From: Euphorbia lathyris
Lineage: Eukaryota > Streptophyta > Magnoliopsida > Malpighiales > Euphorbiaceae
Direction: 5' to 3'
Assembly (NCBI RefSeq): GCF_963576675.1
Contig: NC_088914.1
Location: 22,733,001-22,797,000, forward strand
Length of the DNA stretch: 64,000 bases
The position numbers were made by a program, and so were the translations under genes. Below the pieces are notes generated by a model, which was given only the letters and a program-made list of their open reading frames with translations, did no database searches and had not been told where the DNA came from. Shown here one piece after another: positions 41,032-50,865 of this stretch (the first letter of the stretch is position 1; the number at the start of each line of letters is the position of its first letter).

Positions 41032-42045
41032 ATGGAAGGGGATTTAGAGAGGCTCAGAATTGAAGGAGATGAAGGAGGGCTGATTGATTTGCTTACACCG
41101 GCCGTTCCAGAAGCAGTGATTGGTACGGGTATTCGTTACCTAGGAAGGTTTGTGGCAGATAGACCGCTCAATTTCGCGAGCATGAAAAACCGGCTGGCGG
41201 TTCTATGGAGACCAATGAGAGGGGTCGAAATTCAAGAGGTAAGCTCTAACCTTTACTCTTTTGAATTCTTTCATCCGTTGGATAGAGATAGGGTAATTGC
41301 TGGAGGTCCTTGGTCTTTTGACAACTATATATTGATTATGAATGTCTGGAATTGGGGTGTGCATATAGATGATGTGAATTTATTGAAATATTCTATTTGG
41401 GTGCAAATTTATGGACTTCCTGTGGGGACTATGTCTGAATTAGTTGGCAAACAACTAGGAAATTTCCTAGGGACCTTTGAGGAGTACGATATGAATAATA
41501 ATTATGGGTTCCACAGACAGTTTATGCGTATCAGAGTCAATCTAGACAGTGAACGCCCGTTGAAAAGGTTTAAAAAACTGAGGAGCACTGGAAATGTGTG
41601 GTCTTTAGCTACTTTCAAATATGAATGCTTAGGTATTTTCTTCTATGTGTGTGGCTGCCTGGGACATACAGAATGCTTTTGCGAGAGAGTTTTCAATATG
41701 CAGGGGGGCGAGATACTGAGGGAGTGGGGGGATTGGCTTAAAGCCCCAGTAAGAAGAGGGGGAGACAATAGTGGGGCAAAATGGTTAGTAGATAGCAATG
41801 GGGGAGGGGGGAGGAGGGGATTCGGAGGTGGTAGGGGAGGGGGATCGGGAGCTATGAGGGACATAACTAGTACAGGGAGAGGGATGGAAGTGAGAGGGAT
41901 GAACAAACAAGTGAGGGAGGGGGAGAGAGAAGTAATGATCTGTCCAGCTACACGGCCTTTCTTTAAGCCTTTAGCGAATGATGAGGGTCAAGGGATGGGG
42001 GTGAGGAGGAGGGAGAGAAGGAGGAAGATACTGAGATGGAATTAA
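41032..42045 (+). CDS. LINE ORF1, DUF4283/zinc-knuckle RNA-binding protein
   Basis: ATG at 41032 starts a 337-codon intact frame. The DUF4283 domain covers about residues 35-150 (LYSFEFFHPLDRDRVIAGGP, IWVQIYGLP). It is followed by a CCHC_4-type knuckle region, FFYVCGCLGHTECFC, in which the first cysteine is replaced by Phe. The C-terminus is Gly/Arg-rich (RRGFGGGRGGG) and would bind nucleic acid. It forms the LINE ribonucleoprotein. The upstream in-frame TTG at 41014 is unlikely to be the start. Confidence 0.8.
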   Translation: MEGDLERLRIEGDEGGLIDLLTPAVPEAVIGTGIRYLGRFVADRPLNFASMKNRLAVLWRPMRGVEIQEVSSNLYSFEFFHPLDRDRVIAGGPWSFDNYILIMNVWNWGVHIDDVNLLKYSIWVQIYGLPVGTMSELVGKQLGNFLGTFEEYDMNNNYGFHRQFMRIRVNLDSERPLKRFKKLRSTGNVWSLATFKYECLGIFFYVCGCLGHTECFCERVFNMQGGEILREWGDWLKAPVRRGGDNSGAKWLVDSNGGGGRRGFGGGRGGGSGAMRDITSTGRGMEVRGMNKQVREGEREVMICPATRPFFKPLANDEGQGMGVRRRERRRKILRWN

Positions 42046-42202
42046 ATGATGTCAGAAAAAGAAGAAGGGAGGATAAGGGAAAGGGAAGGGAGGGGGAGGG
42101 AGAGGATAGGCAGGAGGGGGAAGTCTCTGTTCTTGGAAAGGATAAGGGGAGTTCCACAGAAATTGGTTCGGCGAGCCCTAAAGATCAGGGCCGCCGGGGG
42201 GA

Positions 42203-45134
42203 ATGAGTTGTTTAAGCTGGAACTGTCGTGGCCTGGGAAACCACCAGGCAGTTCGCTCCTTAAAGGAGCTTGTTGCGTCCCAAAGCCCTAATATTGTATT
42301 TTTGATGGAAACATTAGTAAAGGATCAGAGAGTAAGTTTGCTAAAACAACAGTTAAAGTTTGAGGGAGCATTCCCTGTCAGTAGAAGAGGTCGTAGTGGA
42401 GGGTTAGCTTTGTTGTGGAAAGCAGGGACTCAGGTGGTGATCAAAAGTTTTTCTGACCATCATATTGAGGCAATTATCACTAATTCTTCTCAGGGGGATT
42501 GGAGATTGGTGGGCTTCTATGGGTTTGCTGATCGCAGTAGGCAGGGGGAGTCTTGGGAACTACTGAGAAGATTAGCCAGGAATGATTCTGTCCCATGGGT
42601 AGTGATTGGAGATTTTAATTGTATTCTGAATCCTGATGAAAAGGTGGGTGGAGCGGCTTACCCTAACCCCTTAATGCAGGAGTTTGCCAAAACAATTGAG
42701 GAGTGTGGGCTGAGCGAACTGATTCTGAACGGTAACCGCTTTACTTGGGAAAGAGGTAGAGGGTCCGAGCTCTGGGTTAGAGAAAAACTGGACAGGGGTT
42801 TCACTTCGGCTGAGTGGTTGAATCGATTTGGCAATCATCACCTTGAAACTTGTATGACTGGGTATTCAGACCACCTTCCGCTTTTTCTCCAGCTGGAAAG
42901 GGAGAGAAGTAGAAGTAGAGGAAGGAGATTTCGTTTTGAGGAGGTTTGGCTTAAAGAGCAGGAGTTCAATAATCTGGTTAGAGGTCACTGGAGAAGCTAG
43001 AGGGGAAAACCAGTTCAGGAAAATATGGAGGAGTGTGTGTAGAAAATGGCAGTGTGGGGAAAGAGCTTTAATATGTGTTTCAAAAGCCAAATTAGGAAAT
43101 GGAGGACCCAAATGGAAATATTACATGGTAGTAGAAACAGGGATGCCATTGCCGCTTATTTCCTAGCCAAAAGAAAACTTAATGATACCCTGGAAGCTGA
43201 GGAGAGTTATTGGAGGCAGAGGGCAAAGGTTTTCTGGCTGACAGAAGGGGACAAAAACACACAGTGTTTCCATGCTAGTGTCAAAACTAGACGTCAACAG
43301 AATTCAATTACTTATTTGACAGATGAGAATGGGGTTGTGATTGACAACCAAGCCGAATTATTGGATCTTGCACAGAGTTACTTTCAGGATGTTTTCTCGG
43401 CTTCGAATTCGAGTAGGGGTGTCACTGTACAGGCAATCGACATGTGCATCAGTCCTGACATGAACGAATCACTTGTTGCTCCTTTTAATCAGGAAGAGTT
43501 TAAACAAGCTCTATTTTCAATGAGTCCTAACAAATCCCCTGGCCCTGATGGGCTAAATCCGGGCTTCTTTCAAGCCTTTTGGGACACATTGGGAGTAGAC
43601 GTGGGAGCAGCCTGCGCAAAGTGGCTGAGTGAAGGGGAATTCCCAAGTGGAATAAACGACACCACAATTGTTCTGATTCCAAAGGTTGACAATCCTAGAA
43701 TGCTGAAGGATTTTCGCCCTATCGCCCTGTGCAATGTCATCTACAAGATAATTGCCAAGGCCTTAGCAAATCGTCTGAAAAGGGTTCTCCCTAAGATTAT
43801 TGGTGAAACTCAATCTGCTTTTGTTCCTGGGAGGTCTATAATTGACAATGTGCAGGTGGCTTTTGAAAGCATACATTATATGAAGAGATTGAATAGAGGG
43901 AAGAATGGGCAGGTTGCCTTAAAAATTGATATCAGCAAGGCCTATGACAGAGTTGATTGAGATTTCCTTAAAGCAGTTTTGGACAGAATGGGCTTCCATG
44001 AAACCTGGATTGGCTGGATGATGCTATGCATAACAACTGTGAAATACAAGGTAGCAATAAATGGGGAGTGCTCTGACCAAGTTGTCCCTGGTAGAGGATT
44101 GAGGCAAGGGGATCCCCTATCTCCCTACCTTTTTATCCTGTGTGCTGAAGTCTTATCTAAACTTATCAGAAAGGCTGAAGAAGAAGGGCTTATTTCAGGG
44201 TGTAAGATCTGCAGAAGGGCACCGGCAGTAACACACCTCTTCTTTGCTGATGACAGCTTTTTGTTCTTTAGGGCAACTATTGATGAGACTAGAAAGGTCA
44301 TGAACATCCTGTCTGAATATGAAGTGGCTTCGGGTCAGGCAGTAAACTTGAGCAAATCAGGGGTTTTCTTCAGTCTTAATGTGTTTGAACCTTTGCGATC
44401 ACAGATCAAAGCATTATTGGGGGTGTGCACTCCTCTCGACACAGGTAGATATCTGGGTTTACCATCACTCATTGGACGTTCCAAACGCAGAATTTTCGCT
44501 TTCCTGATTGATAGGCTTCGCAAGAAGTTTGGTGTATGGGGTCTCAAATTCCTATCCCAGGCTAGGAAAGAGGTGCTTCTTAAGTCTGTGGCTCAAGCCT
44601 TGCCAACCTTTTGTATGAGTACGTTCCTCTTACCTTTATCTATCTGTGATGAGCTGCAAAAATTAATGAATTCTTTTTGGTGGGGTATGAAACCTGAGGG
44701 CAGAAGTAACATTCATTGGTTTGATTGGGGTAAATTGTGTAGACCTAAAGATTCAGGTGGGATGGGTTTTAAGGATCTACATGTGTTTAACCTAGCAATG
44801 TTAGGTAAACAGGGTTGGAAATTACTAAAATTCCCAAATACTTTAGTGAGTCAAATGTTCAAAGCTAAATATTACCCTAGGGAGGACTTACTTCTCTCCA
44901 AATTAGGCAATAATCCTAGTATAGTTTGGAGAAGCATATGGGAAGGCATTAGTATATTGAAAACAGGGGTTAGATGGAGAGTGGAAGATGGTAGATCAAT
45001 CAGAGTTTGGGAGGATGAGTGGGTTCCTAATCTAGAGGGTTTTTGCATAAACTCCTTTTTGGTCCCTGGAATGGAGAATTTGATGGTAGCGGACTTGTTC
45101 CTTGAAAATGGGAGAGGGTGGGTGTTAGACGAGG
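42203..45134 (+). pseudogene. LINE ORF2, endonuclease and reverse transcriptase, three stops
   Basis: ATG at 42203 (MSCLSWNCRGLGN) opens the endonuclease: ETLVKDQR, GFYGFADR, WVVIGDFNCIL, YSDHLPLFL. TAG codons at 42998 and 43040 flank a stretch that reads better in another frame, so two compensating indels are likely. The RT follows: [59 protein letters not shown] and [15 protein letters not shown] at 43958 sits where a Trp is expected. Then come GLRQGDPLSPYLFILC, FFADDSFLF (active site), RYLGLPSLIG and the thumb region. It is cut at 45134 by the LTR before the zinc and RNase H domains. Confidence 0.85.
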
Positions 45135-47486
45135 TGCCGCGGCCTAATCTCCCGGGCGGACCGGGGGGTGGACACCTCATGGCGACGTAAGCGGTGATTG
45201 GCGCCGAAAGCAACCAATCGTGGAATCAAGCTGCTCGGCAGGACCGGAGCTCGGAGATATGGAAGAGTCGCCACCCACGAATGGGAAAATGAACACCGAT
45301 CCCTTGCGGGAGACCGGTGTGGGTTCGGGAAACTTAGGTACGAGCCGAGAAGGCTAGCTCCTTTCCGGAGAAAGGCTACTAGGCACCCCGACATCGCCCG
45401 GTTATGAACCACCGGCCTCCTACTCAGCATGTTAGGCGATAACGGACTAATCGTATATTCCTTTAAGTTTAAAATTCATTTGAAACCTTTTCTTTCTCGT
45501 TTTGAAAACCGTTTTGAGCATATATTATTGAAAAGCCACTTTGGTAAAGAATCACCCATTTACATCAGTTCAAAAATACATAGGAAAGAGAGGGGGAGAA
45601 GGAAGAATTGATTTATTCACAACGTGATTTATGTTCCGTGTTACATACTAATTCTATACTAATGCACTTCCCCAAAACGAGTTCATTTACATGGTTCGCA
45701 CCTTAATCGCCGTTGGAACGATTTAGGTACGTTTCAAAACCCCATTTGATGAAGTTCACCCGAATCGCCTTTGGGACGACTCAAGTGTTTGAAAACGTTG
45801 AGATAAAAAAAACCTTTAATAAGAAAACGTGGTTAAACATACAAGTCAATTTTATTTTGTACAAATTCTTTAAGAAAACGATTCAAAACTCTATTATTCA
45901 CAAAGAAAACGATTTTAATTACAATGTTCGCTCAATCCGTCGTTGGAACGGACTAAGGTTTTAAAACGTGGTGTTTTGAGAAACGAATTTGAAATGTCAA
46001 TAAAACTCTATTTATTTACATTAGGAACCTCTAAAAATTCATTAGTTTAAATGATTAAATTAAAAACTCTTTTTGTGATTTATTTTTCCCCTTTTTCCTT
46101 AATGGATTCTCCACTTGTCATAATTACAACAATAAACATATTTAAACCAAAATTTACTCCCAAATAAAGCCCCATTTGAAACATGGACCCCCAAATGGCC
46201 CAAAAGAATAAAGAAAATAATATAAGCATATATATATACATTTTAATCCAAAAAAAAAAGAAACATGAAATAAAAATTAATGAAAAGAGACTATATAATA
46301 CATATATGAAAATACTAAATATAATACATTTTTACTTTAAACATGTGAAAATAGTAAATAAAACTCCTAGATAAGAAAATAACATTTATCCCCAAAATAG
46401 TTTTATTTAATAATAACTAATATAGCCCAAATATCCCGAAACTATATATATACATAACTAATGTAATTTAAATGTCAAAATAATATCTATTTATCCACTA
46501 ATTAATCACTCCCAAAACCCCAAGCAAATATTCTTTAAAAATGAAATTCATTACCATTTAAGTAAAGGAAAAAGAAAAGAAAAGATGTATATACATATAC
46601 TTATATTTAAAATAAAATGAAAAATGATATATAAACATCCTAAATAATTATATATACCAAATGTCTAAAAATAGTTTGAAGATATATATTACATAAATAT
46701 ACATATATATACAAAGGACCAAAAGCCTAAAAGTTAAGAAACAGGGACCAAAACAGCATTTTTTACATTCCAGCAGATTTACCGACGGAAAATCCGTCGG
46801 TAAACAGCAATTAGTGACAGAAACGGAAAATTACAGCAGCACTCCAATTGTTTCCAGATTTATTCAAAAGCTTTAAATTAAGTCTAATTCAATCGTTTTG
46901 GATTTCCGAACTACCAAAAATGGGTCATAGTCAATAACGGAAGTTCCTAAAACGACGTTTTTATTTTAAAACATTATTCGGAAATTCTTTTAAATTAAAA
47001 CTTATAATTACAACGTTTTTAATACCCGAACTACCTTTTTATCGGATCACGGTTCGTATTGGGATATCAAAACGAGGTTTTTTATTTTAAAACAAAACCA
47101 AATTTTATTCAACACGAGACAAAAATTAAATAAATACGCTAAATTAAATAAAACGTGATAAAATAAATGAATAACTAAATAAATAAAAACTATAACATAA
47201 AAATAAATAGAAGAAGGAAATAAATTAAATAAAATAAAAGAGTCTAGTCCTCGGATAATACCTTAAATTCGGTATCTGACAGTCGAAGCCGATTGATTCC
47301 ACGAGTCGTGATTTTCCGGTTTTTTTTGTGTTTTTTTTAGTAAAAATTTAACTTTGGAAAATTTGGATTTTTTTGGGAAAAAAAATATTTTCTCCAAAAA
47401 ATTGACCTTCTCTCTCTAAAAATGTTTAGAGTGAGAAAGCTCCAAAAATTCCCCTCTTTTTTTTCTCAAATGCATGTGGATCCGTG

Positions 47487-47496
47487 CCTTTTATAG
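47487..47496 (-). promoter_or_regulatory. Tat LTR TATA box
   Basis: CTATAAAAGG on the minus strand, about 630 bases into the LTR and just after the GC-rich block. It would start transcription toward lower coordinates. Confidence 0.6.
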
Positions 47497-47514
47497 GCAA
47501 ACGGATCCCCGGAA

Positions 47515-47940
47515 AAATGGGCGACGTCCGAGTAAAATCGGGCGTCGCCCAAGGGGGTTGGGCGGCCGCCCATGGCATGTTGGGCGGCCACCCAACGCAA
47601 GGTTGGGCGTCCGCCCGACGTGGTTGGGCGCTCGCCCAACGGCCGCCGGGGCGCGTCTCACGCCGTCGGGCGCGCACGTCCCGCGGCCGTAGAGTTCGCG
47701 TTCCGTGCCGTCGGGCGTCCACGCATCATGGCCGCCGAACGTGCGTTCCGCGCTGCCGGGCACACACGCCTCGTGGCCGACGAGCGCGCGTTCTGCGCCG
47801 CCGGGCCCATGCATCGCTCGGATGCCGAGCACGTGCCATTCGTGGTTGGATGCGTGCGTCCGACGGACGTCGAGCGCGCGCTTTGCGTCGTCGAGCGGGC
47901 GTCCGACTGTCGTCGAACGCGCGCCGGCCGCCGCTAAGCA
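47515..47940. repeat. GC-rich GGGCG/CGCCC repeats in the LTR U3
   Basis: Repeated GGGCGNCCGCCCA and CGTCGGGCG-type motifs, many self-complementary, make this about 430-base block strongly GC-rich within AT-rich surroundings. All open frames through it, on both strands, are low-complexity Arg/Ala/Pro translations. Confidence 0.7.
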
Positions 47941-48129
47941 CTCGCACCATGCCGCTAAGCATTCGCGAGCCATCCGATCAACAACAGCGACCCGCCGTAA
48001 CTCTCTCTTCTTTATTATGTACTTATTATTCTTTATATATTTTTTTGTTTTTCAAAACTTCCGGAATCAATTGTTTCAACCGTCTTGTTTTCAGGTTTTC
48101 GTCACAGGTCCTCTGACTCGGTGTCTACA

Positions 48130-48143
48130 GTTGCCCCTACTTT
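48130..48143 (-). other. Polypurine tract of the Tat element
   Basis: AAAGTAGGGGCAAC on the minus strand directly abuts the LTR start TGTAGACACC. It primes plus-strand synthesis and fixes the orientation of the whole element. Confidence 0.8.
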
Positions 48144-48360
48144 GCTATTTTAACAGTGATGTGTGTGTTTTGAAAACGTTTTTTGCTAACGCACACATGC
48201 AATGTAAAACATATAAAAAGTAAAAGACACGTAAAGAGTAGGAGGGAGAATACCTGACCTTCGCGCTGCGCGCTCCGGTGTTGTTTGTCGATTCTTTCCA
48301 GCCTTGCCTCTGAATCGGCCGTCGGTGGATGTTTTTCTCTCGGAATCTAGCGTTGACTAT

Positions 48361-48922
48361 GGGTAAGAATGGCTCAAAAGCAACCTCGGTCGTGGACCGT
48401 AGGTAAGATGGCTAAAAAGCTACCTCGGTCGTGAACCGTAGGTAAGATGGCTAAAAAGCTACCTCGGTCGTGAACCGTGGGTAAGATGGCTAAAAAGCTA
48501 CCTCGGTCGTGAACCGTGGGTAAGATGGCTAAATAGCTACCTCGGTCGTGAACCCTAGGTAAGATGGCTAAAAAGCTACCTCGGTCGTGAACCGTAGGTA
48601 AGATGGATAAAAAGCTACCTCGGTCGTGAACCGTAGGTAAGATGGCTAAAAAGCTACCTCGGTCGTGAACCGTAGGTAAGATGGCTAAAGAGCTACCTCG
48701 GTCGTGAACCGTAGGTAAGATGGCTAAAAAGCTACCTCGGTCGTGAACCGTAGGTAAGATGGCTAAAAAGCTACCTCGGTCGTGAACCGTAGGTAAGATG
48801 GCTAAAAAGCTACCTCGGTCGTGAACCGTAGGTAAGATGGCTGAAAAGCTACCTCGGTCGTGAACCGTAGGTAAGATGGCTGAAAAGCTACCTCGGTCGT
48901 GAACCGTAGGTAAGGTGGCTCA
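48361..48922. repeat. Tandem array, about 14 copies of a 39-bp unit
   Basis: The unit GGTAAGATGGCTAAAAAGCT followed by ACCTCGGTCGTGAACCGTA repeats with few differences. Length 39 equals 13 codons. All plus frames contain a stop per unit; one minus frame is open and reads LPTVHDRGSFLAI repeated. It lies between the LTR and pol of a Tat element, the known hypervariable region where tandem repeats arise. Confidence 0.9.
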
Positions 48923-49035
48923 AGGGCAAAAAGGTTCTTTCTAACGATTCTGAATTCTTTTAAAACACCGTTGTCTGTATTTTCTCACTGGAGCTAGTGT
49001 CCTGGAGGTTTGATCTGGGTGTCGCGGAGAGACCG

Positions 49036-50410
49036 ATGGTGGCACAGCTCCTGGATTGGATCAATTCGCGGACGCTGGGACAGGTAGATATCTTCTAGTC
49101 GTGCTAGATTTTTGTTTGAGTCTTTCTAACTTTCTCTTTGTGCATTTTTTAGATTAAGTTCAGGTGGGACGACCTCGACTTCAGTCCCGATTATACTTAT
49201 GTATCTATGATCCAGGAGCAGCAGTGTGTGCTCACCGGCCCCTGCGTGCGGGCATGGTATTTAGGGGACCGAGGCATCACCGGAGTTAGTGACGCCCACT
49301 GGACACCGGGTGAGATTCCCGTTTCTATGTTCGCGGTGCGGACCATGCCCCTATCGACCATTCGTCGGGACCTGACCCGTCGGTTTGTTGGTAGAGCGGT
49401 GTGGATTCACGCCGGGGGCCGCGAGCTTTACTTATCTACTCTGCTGAGCGCGAGGGATGCCCCTGCGGCAGCGATGGAGGTGGATCCGGTGGCAGATGTA
49501 TTTTCGAGGGAGGCTGTTGCGGCAGTCTTCGGTCAGGAGGAGGTCCCGGTAAGTGGTTCCACCCTCTTTCTCATTTTACCATTTCATTCATGAGATGTTT
49601 AGAGGTTTTTATTGTGTGTTTTTTTGCAGGAGGGATCCTGGAGGAGTGCCCATTTATCTGATTTCTTTGACGGCACTCGAGCTCAGACGCCTGTGTGCGA
49701 GCAGCCCTACTATGTCGGCGAGTCCTCCAGCGCTACCCGACCGGAGAGGTCTTCCCTAGGTGTGCCCCTACCAGACTACGGGAGAGACTTTTCCACGATT
49801 TGTTATGACGAGTTCGGGGCCGCTTATGCGGGATTCGAGGCGGCTCCTCCCATCTTCTCCTCGAGGGTCCCATTTGATCCCTCAGACGCTTCTCTGACTA
49901 CGAGAGAGACCTGTACGATTACGTGGGGTTGTCTGGTTATCTCCGAGATCGCCTCAGCTTGCGCTGCACCGATCACCTGGTATGTATCATTATTTTACTT
50001 TAGTGTAGTGGAATGTATGCATGTATGTATGATTTATGTTCGTGCCTACGCTGCTTCTTATTTTTATCTGTTTTTCCTTTCTTTTGCTTTAGAGCGATCT
50101 GCATGCCCACGAGCGGAGGCAGAGCGAGTTGGTGCGGGAGGCCGACGCCCGGATCGGTCAGGTGTATCAGGAGAGAAATGACCACTGGTCAGGGATGATA
50201 CGACGGGAGACTGAGGGTCGCCTTGCCATCGAGGAGAGGGCGCGTGATGAGATGATTGGATGCCTCGCTGCCGAGGAGAGAGCACGGGTCGCCGATGAGA
50301 GAGCACGAGTTGCTGATGAGCGAGCGCGAGCTGCCGAGGAGGCACTATCTGCGGAGCGGGCATCACACTTGAGAGATTTTGAGGACTATTGGGACTTCCC
50401 TCCGTATTAG
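49036..50410 (+). CDS. Antisense extra gene of the Tat element, four exons
   Basis: On the strand opposite pol, exons 49036-49083, 49153-49548, 49630-49979 and 50093-50410 join with GT-AG introns of 69, 81 and 113 bases. The start ATG (MVAQLLDWINSRTLGQ) is a guess. Exon 2 reads IKFRWDDLDFSPDYTYV, CVRAWYLGDRGI, MPLSTIRRDLTRRFVG. Exon 3 changes frame near 49865, where a second frame (YDYVGLSGYLRDRLSLRC) reads better, so one indel is likely. Exon 4 is a coiled coil with repeated RARVADE, ending in TAG. Tat elements of the Retand type carry antisense extra ORFs, some with a plant mobile domain. The YLGDRG...SM pattern hints at that family, with low confidence. Function is unknown. Confidence 0.6.
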
Positions 50411-50865
50411 GCTCGTTATGTATTGCTTTGTAGTTTTTTTATTAGAGTTTTCCCGATATATAGCTGATGTATAGGGAGTGGGGTGGATATCAGGTAGGCT
50501 TTTTATGAAAAGTAAGATAGGAAATGTATAACTCATGATTCATATTACCATGCATTTAGTAGATTATGATGATTCCAATCATTCTCGTCAAATATATTCA
50601 TGCCCTTTATTTATTTACAAACAACAGAAATACTTAGTCTCTTATACATTGTTTTTGTAACTGCTCAATTCATAACTATTGTTACCAGGACCCTCCTTTC
50701 GGTTTTCGGATCCCGGTGATTTTTCTCCTCTCCTTTTACTATCCCGGAATTTTTAAATGAGTGCCCTTTCGGGTTTTCACCCATTGGGATTTCCCTCATT
50801 GTTGCATAGGTCGCCCTTTGCGGGTTTTCAACCTATCGGGAATTTTTCTTTTTTTTTTTTTTTTT
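50411..50865. other. Spacer between the antisense gene and pol
   Basis: Convergent 3' ends. Degenerate repeats of CCCTTTCGGGTTTTCACCCA and CCCTTTGCGGGTTTTCAACC occur at 50690-50845, followed by a T tract. No gene. Confidence 0.5.

Larger units (their letters stand above)
40470..45134 (+). mobile_element. L1-type LINE, nearly intact, 3' end removed by a Tat LTR
   Basis: A G-rich 5' untranslated region (40470-41031) is followed by ORF1 and ORF2 in the same strand. ORF2 keeps one frame over 2.9 kb with only three stop codons. The element stops at 45134 inside the post-RT region, where the LTR of the Tat element begins. It is clearly younger than the LINE at 11.85 kb. Confidence 0.85.
45135..48129 (-). 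mobile_element. 3' LTR of the Tat-lineage Ty3/gypsy element, about 3.0 kb
   Basis: On the minus strand it starts TGTAGACACCGAGTC, right after a polypurine tract, and ends ...GGCCGCGGCA where the LINE sequence resumes. Those starts are typical of Tat LTRs. It is AT-rich except 47515-47940. The left part (45190-45430, minus 3' end) is compositionally different and lies near the R/U5 end. No real gene is present; frames at 47.47-48.2 kb come from GC-rich repeats. Confidence 0.75.

Noticed and set aside
47474..48223. Several overlapping Arg/Ala/Pro-rich frames on both strands
   Set aside because: They follow from GC-rich GGGCG/CGCCC repeats in an LTR, have no domain or codon signature and overlap each other.
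48361..48922. Regular 39-bp repeats resembling a CRISPR array
   Set aside because: Units abut directly with no unique spacers, there are no cas genes, and the DNA is plant nuclear. It is a tandem repeat of a retroelement.
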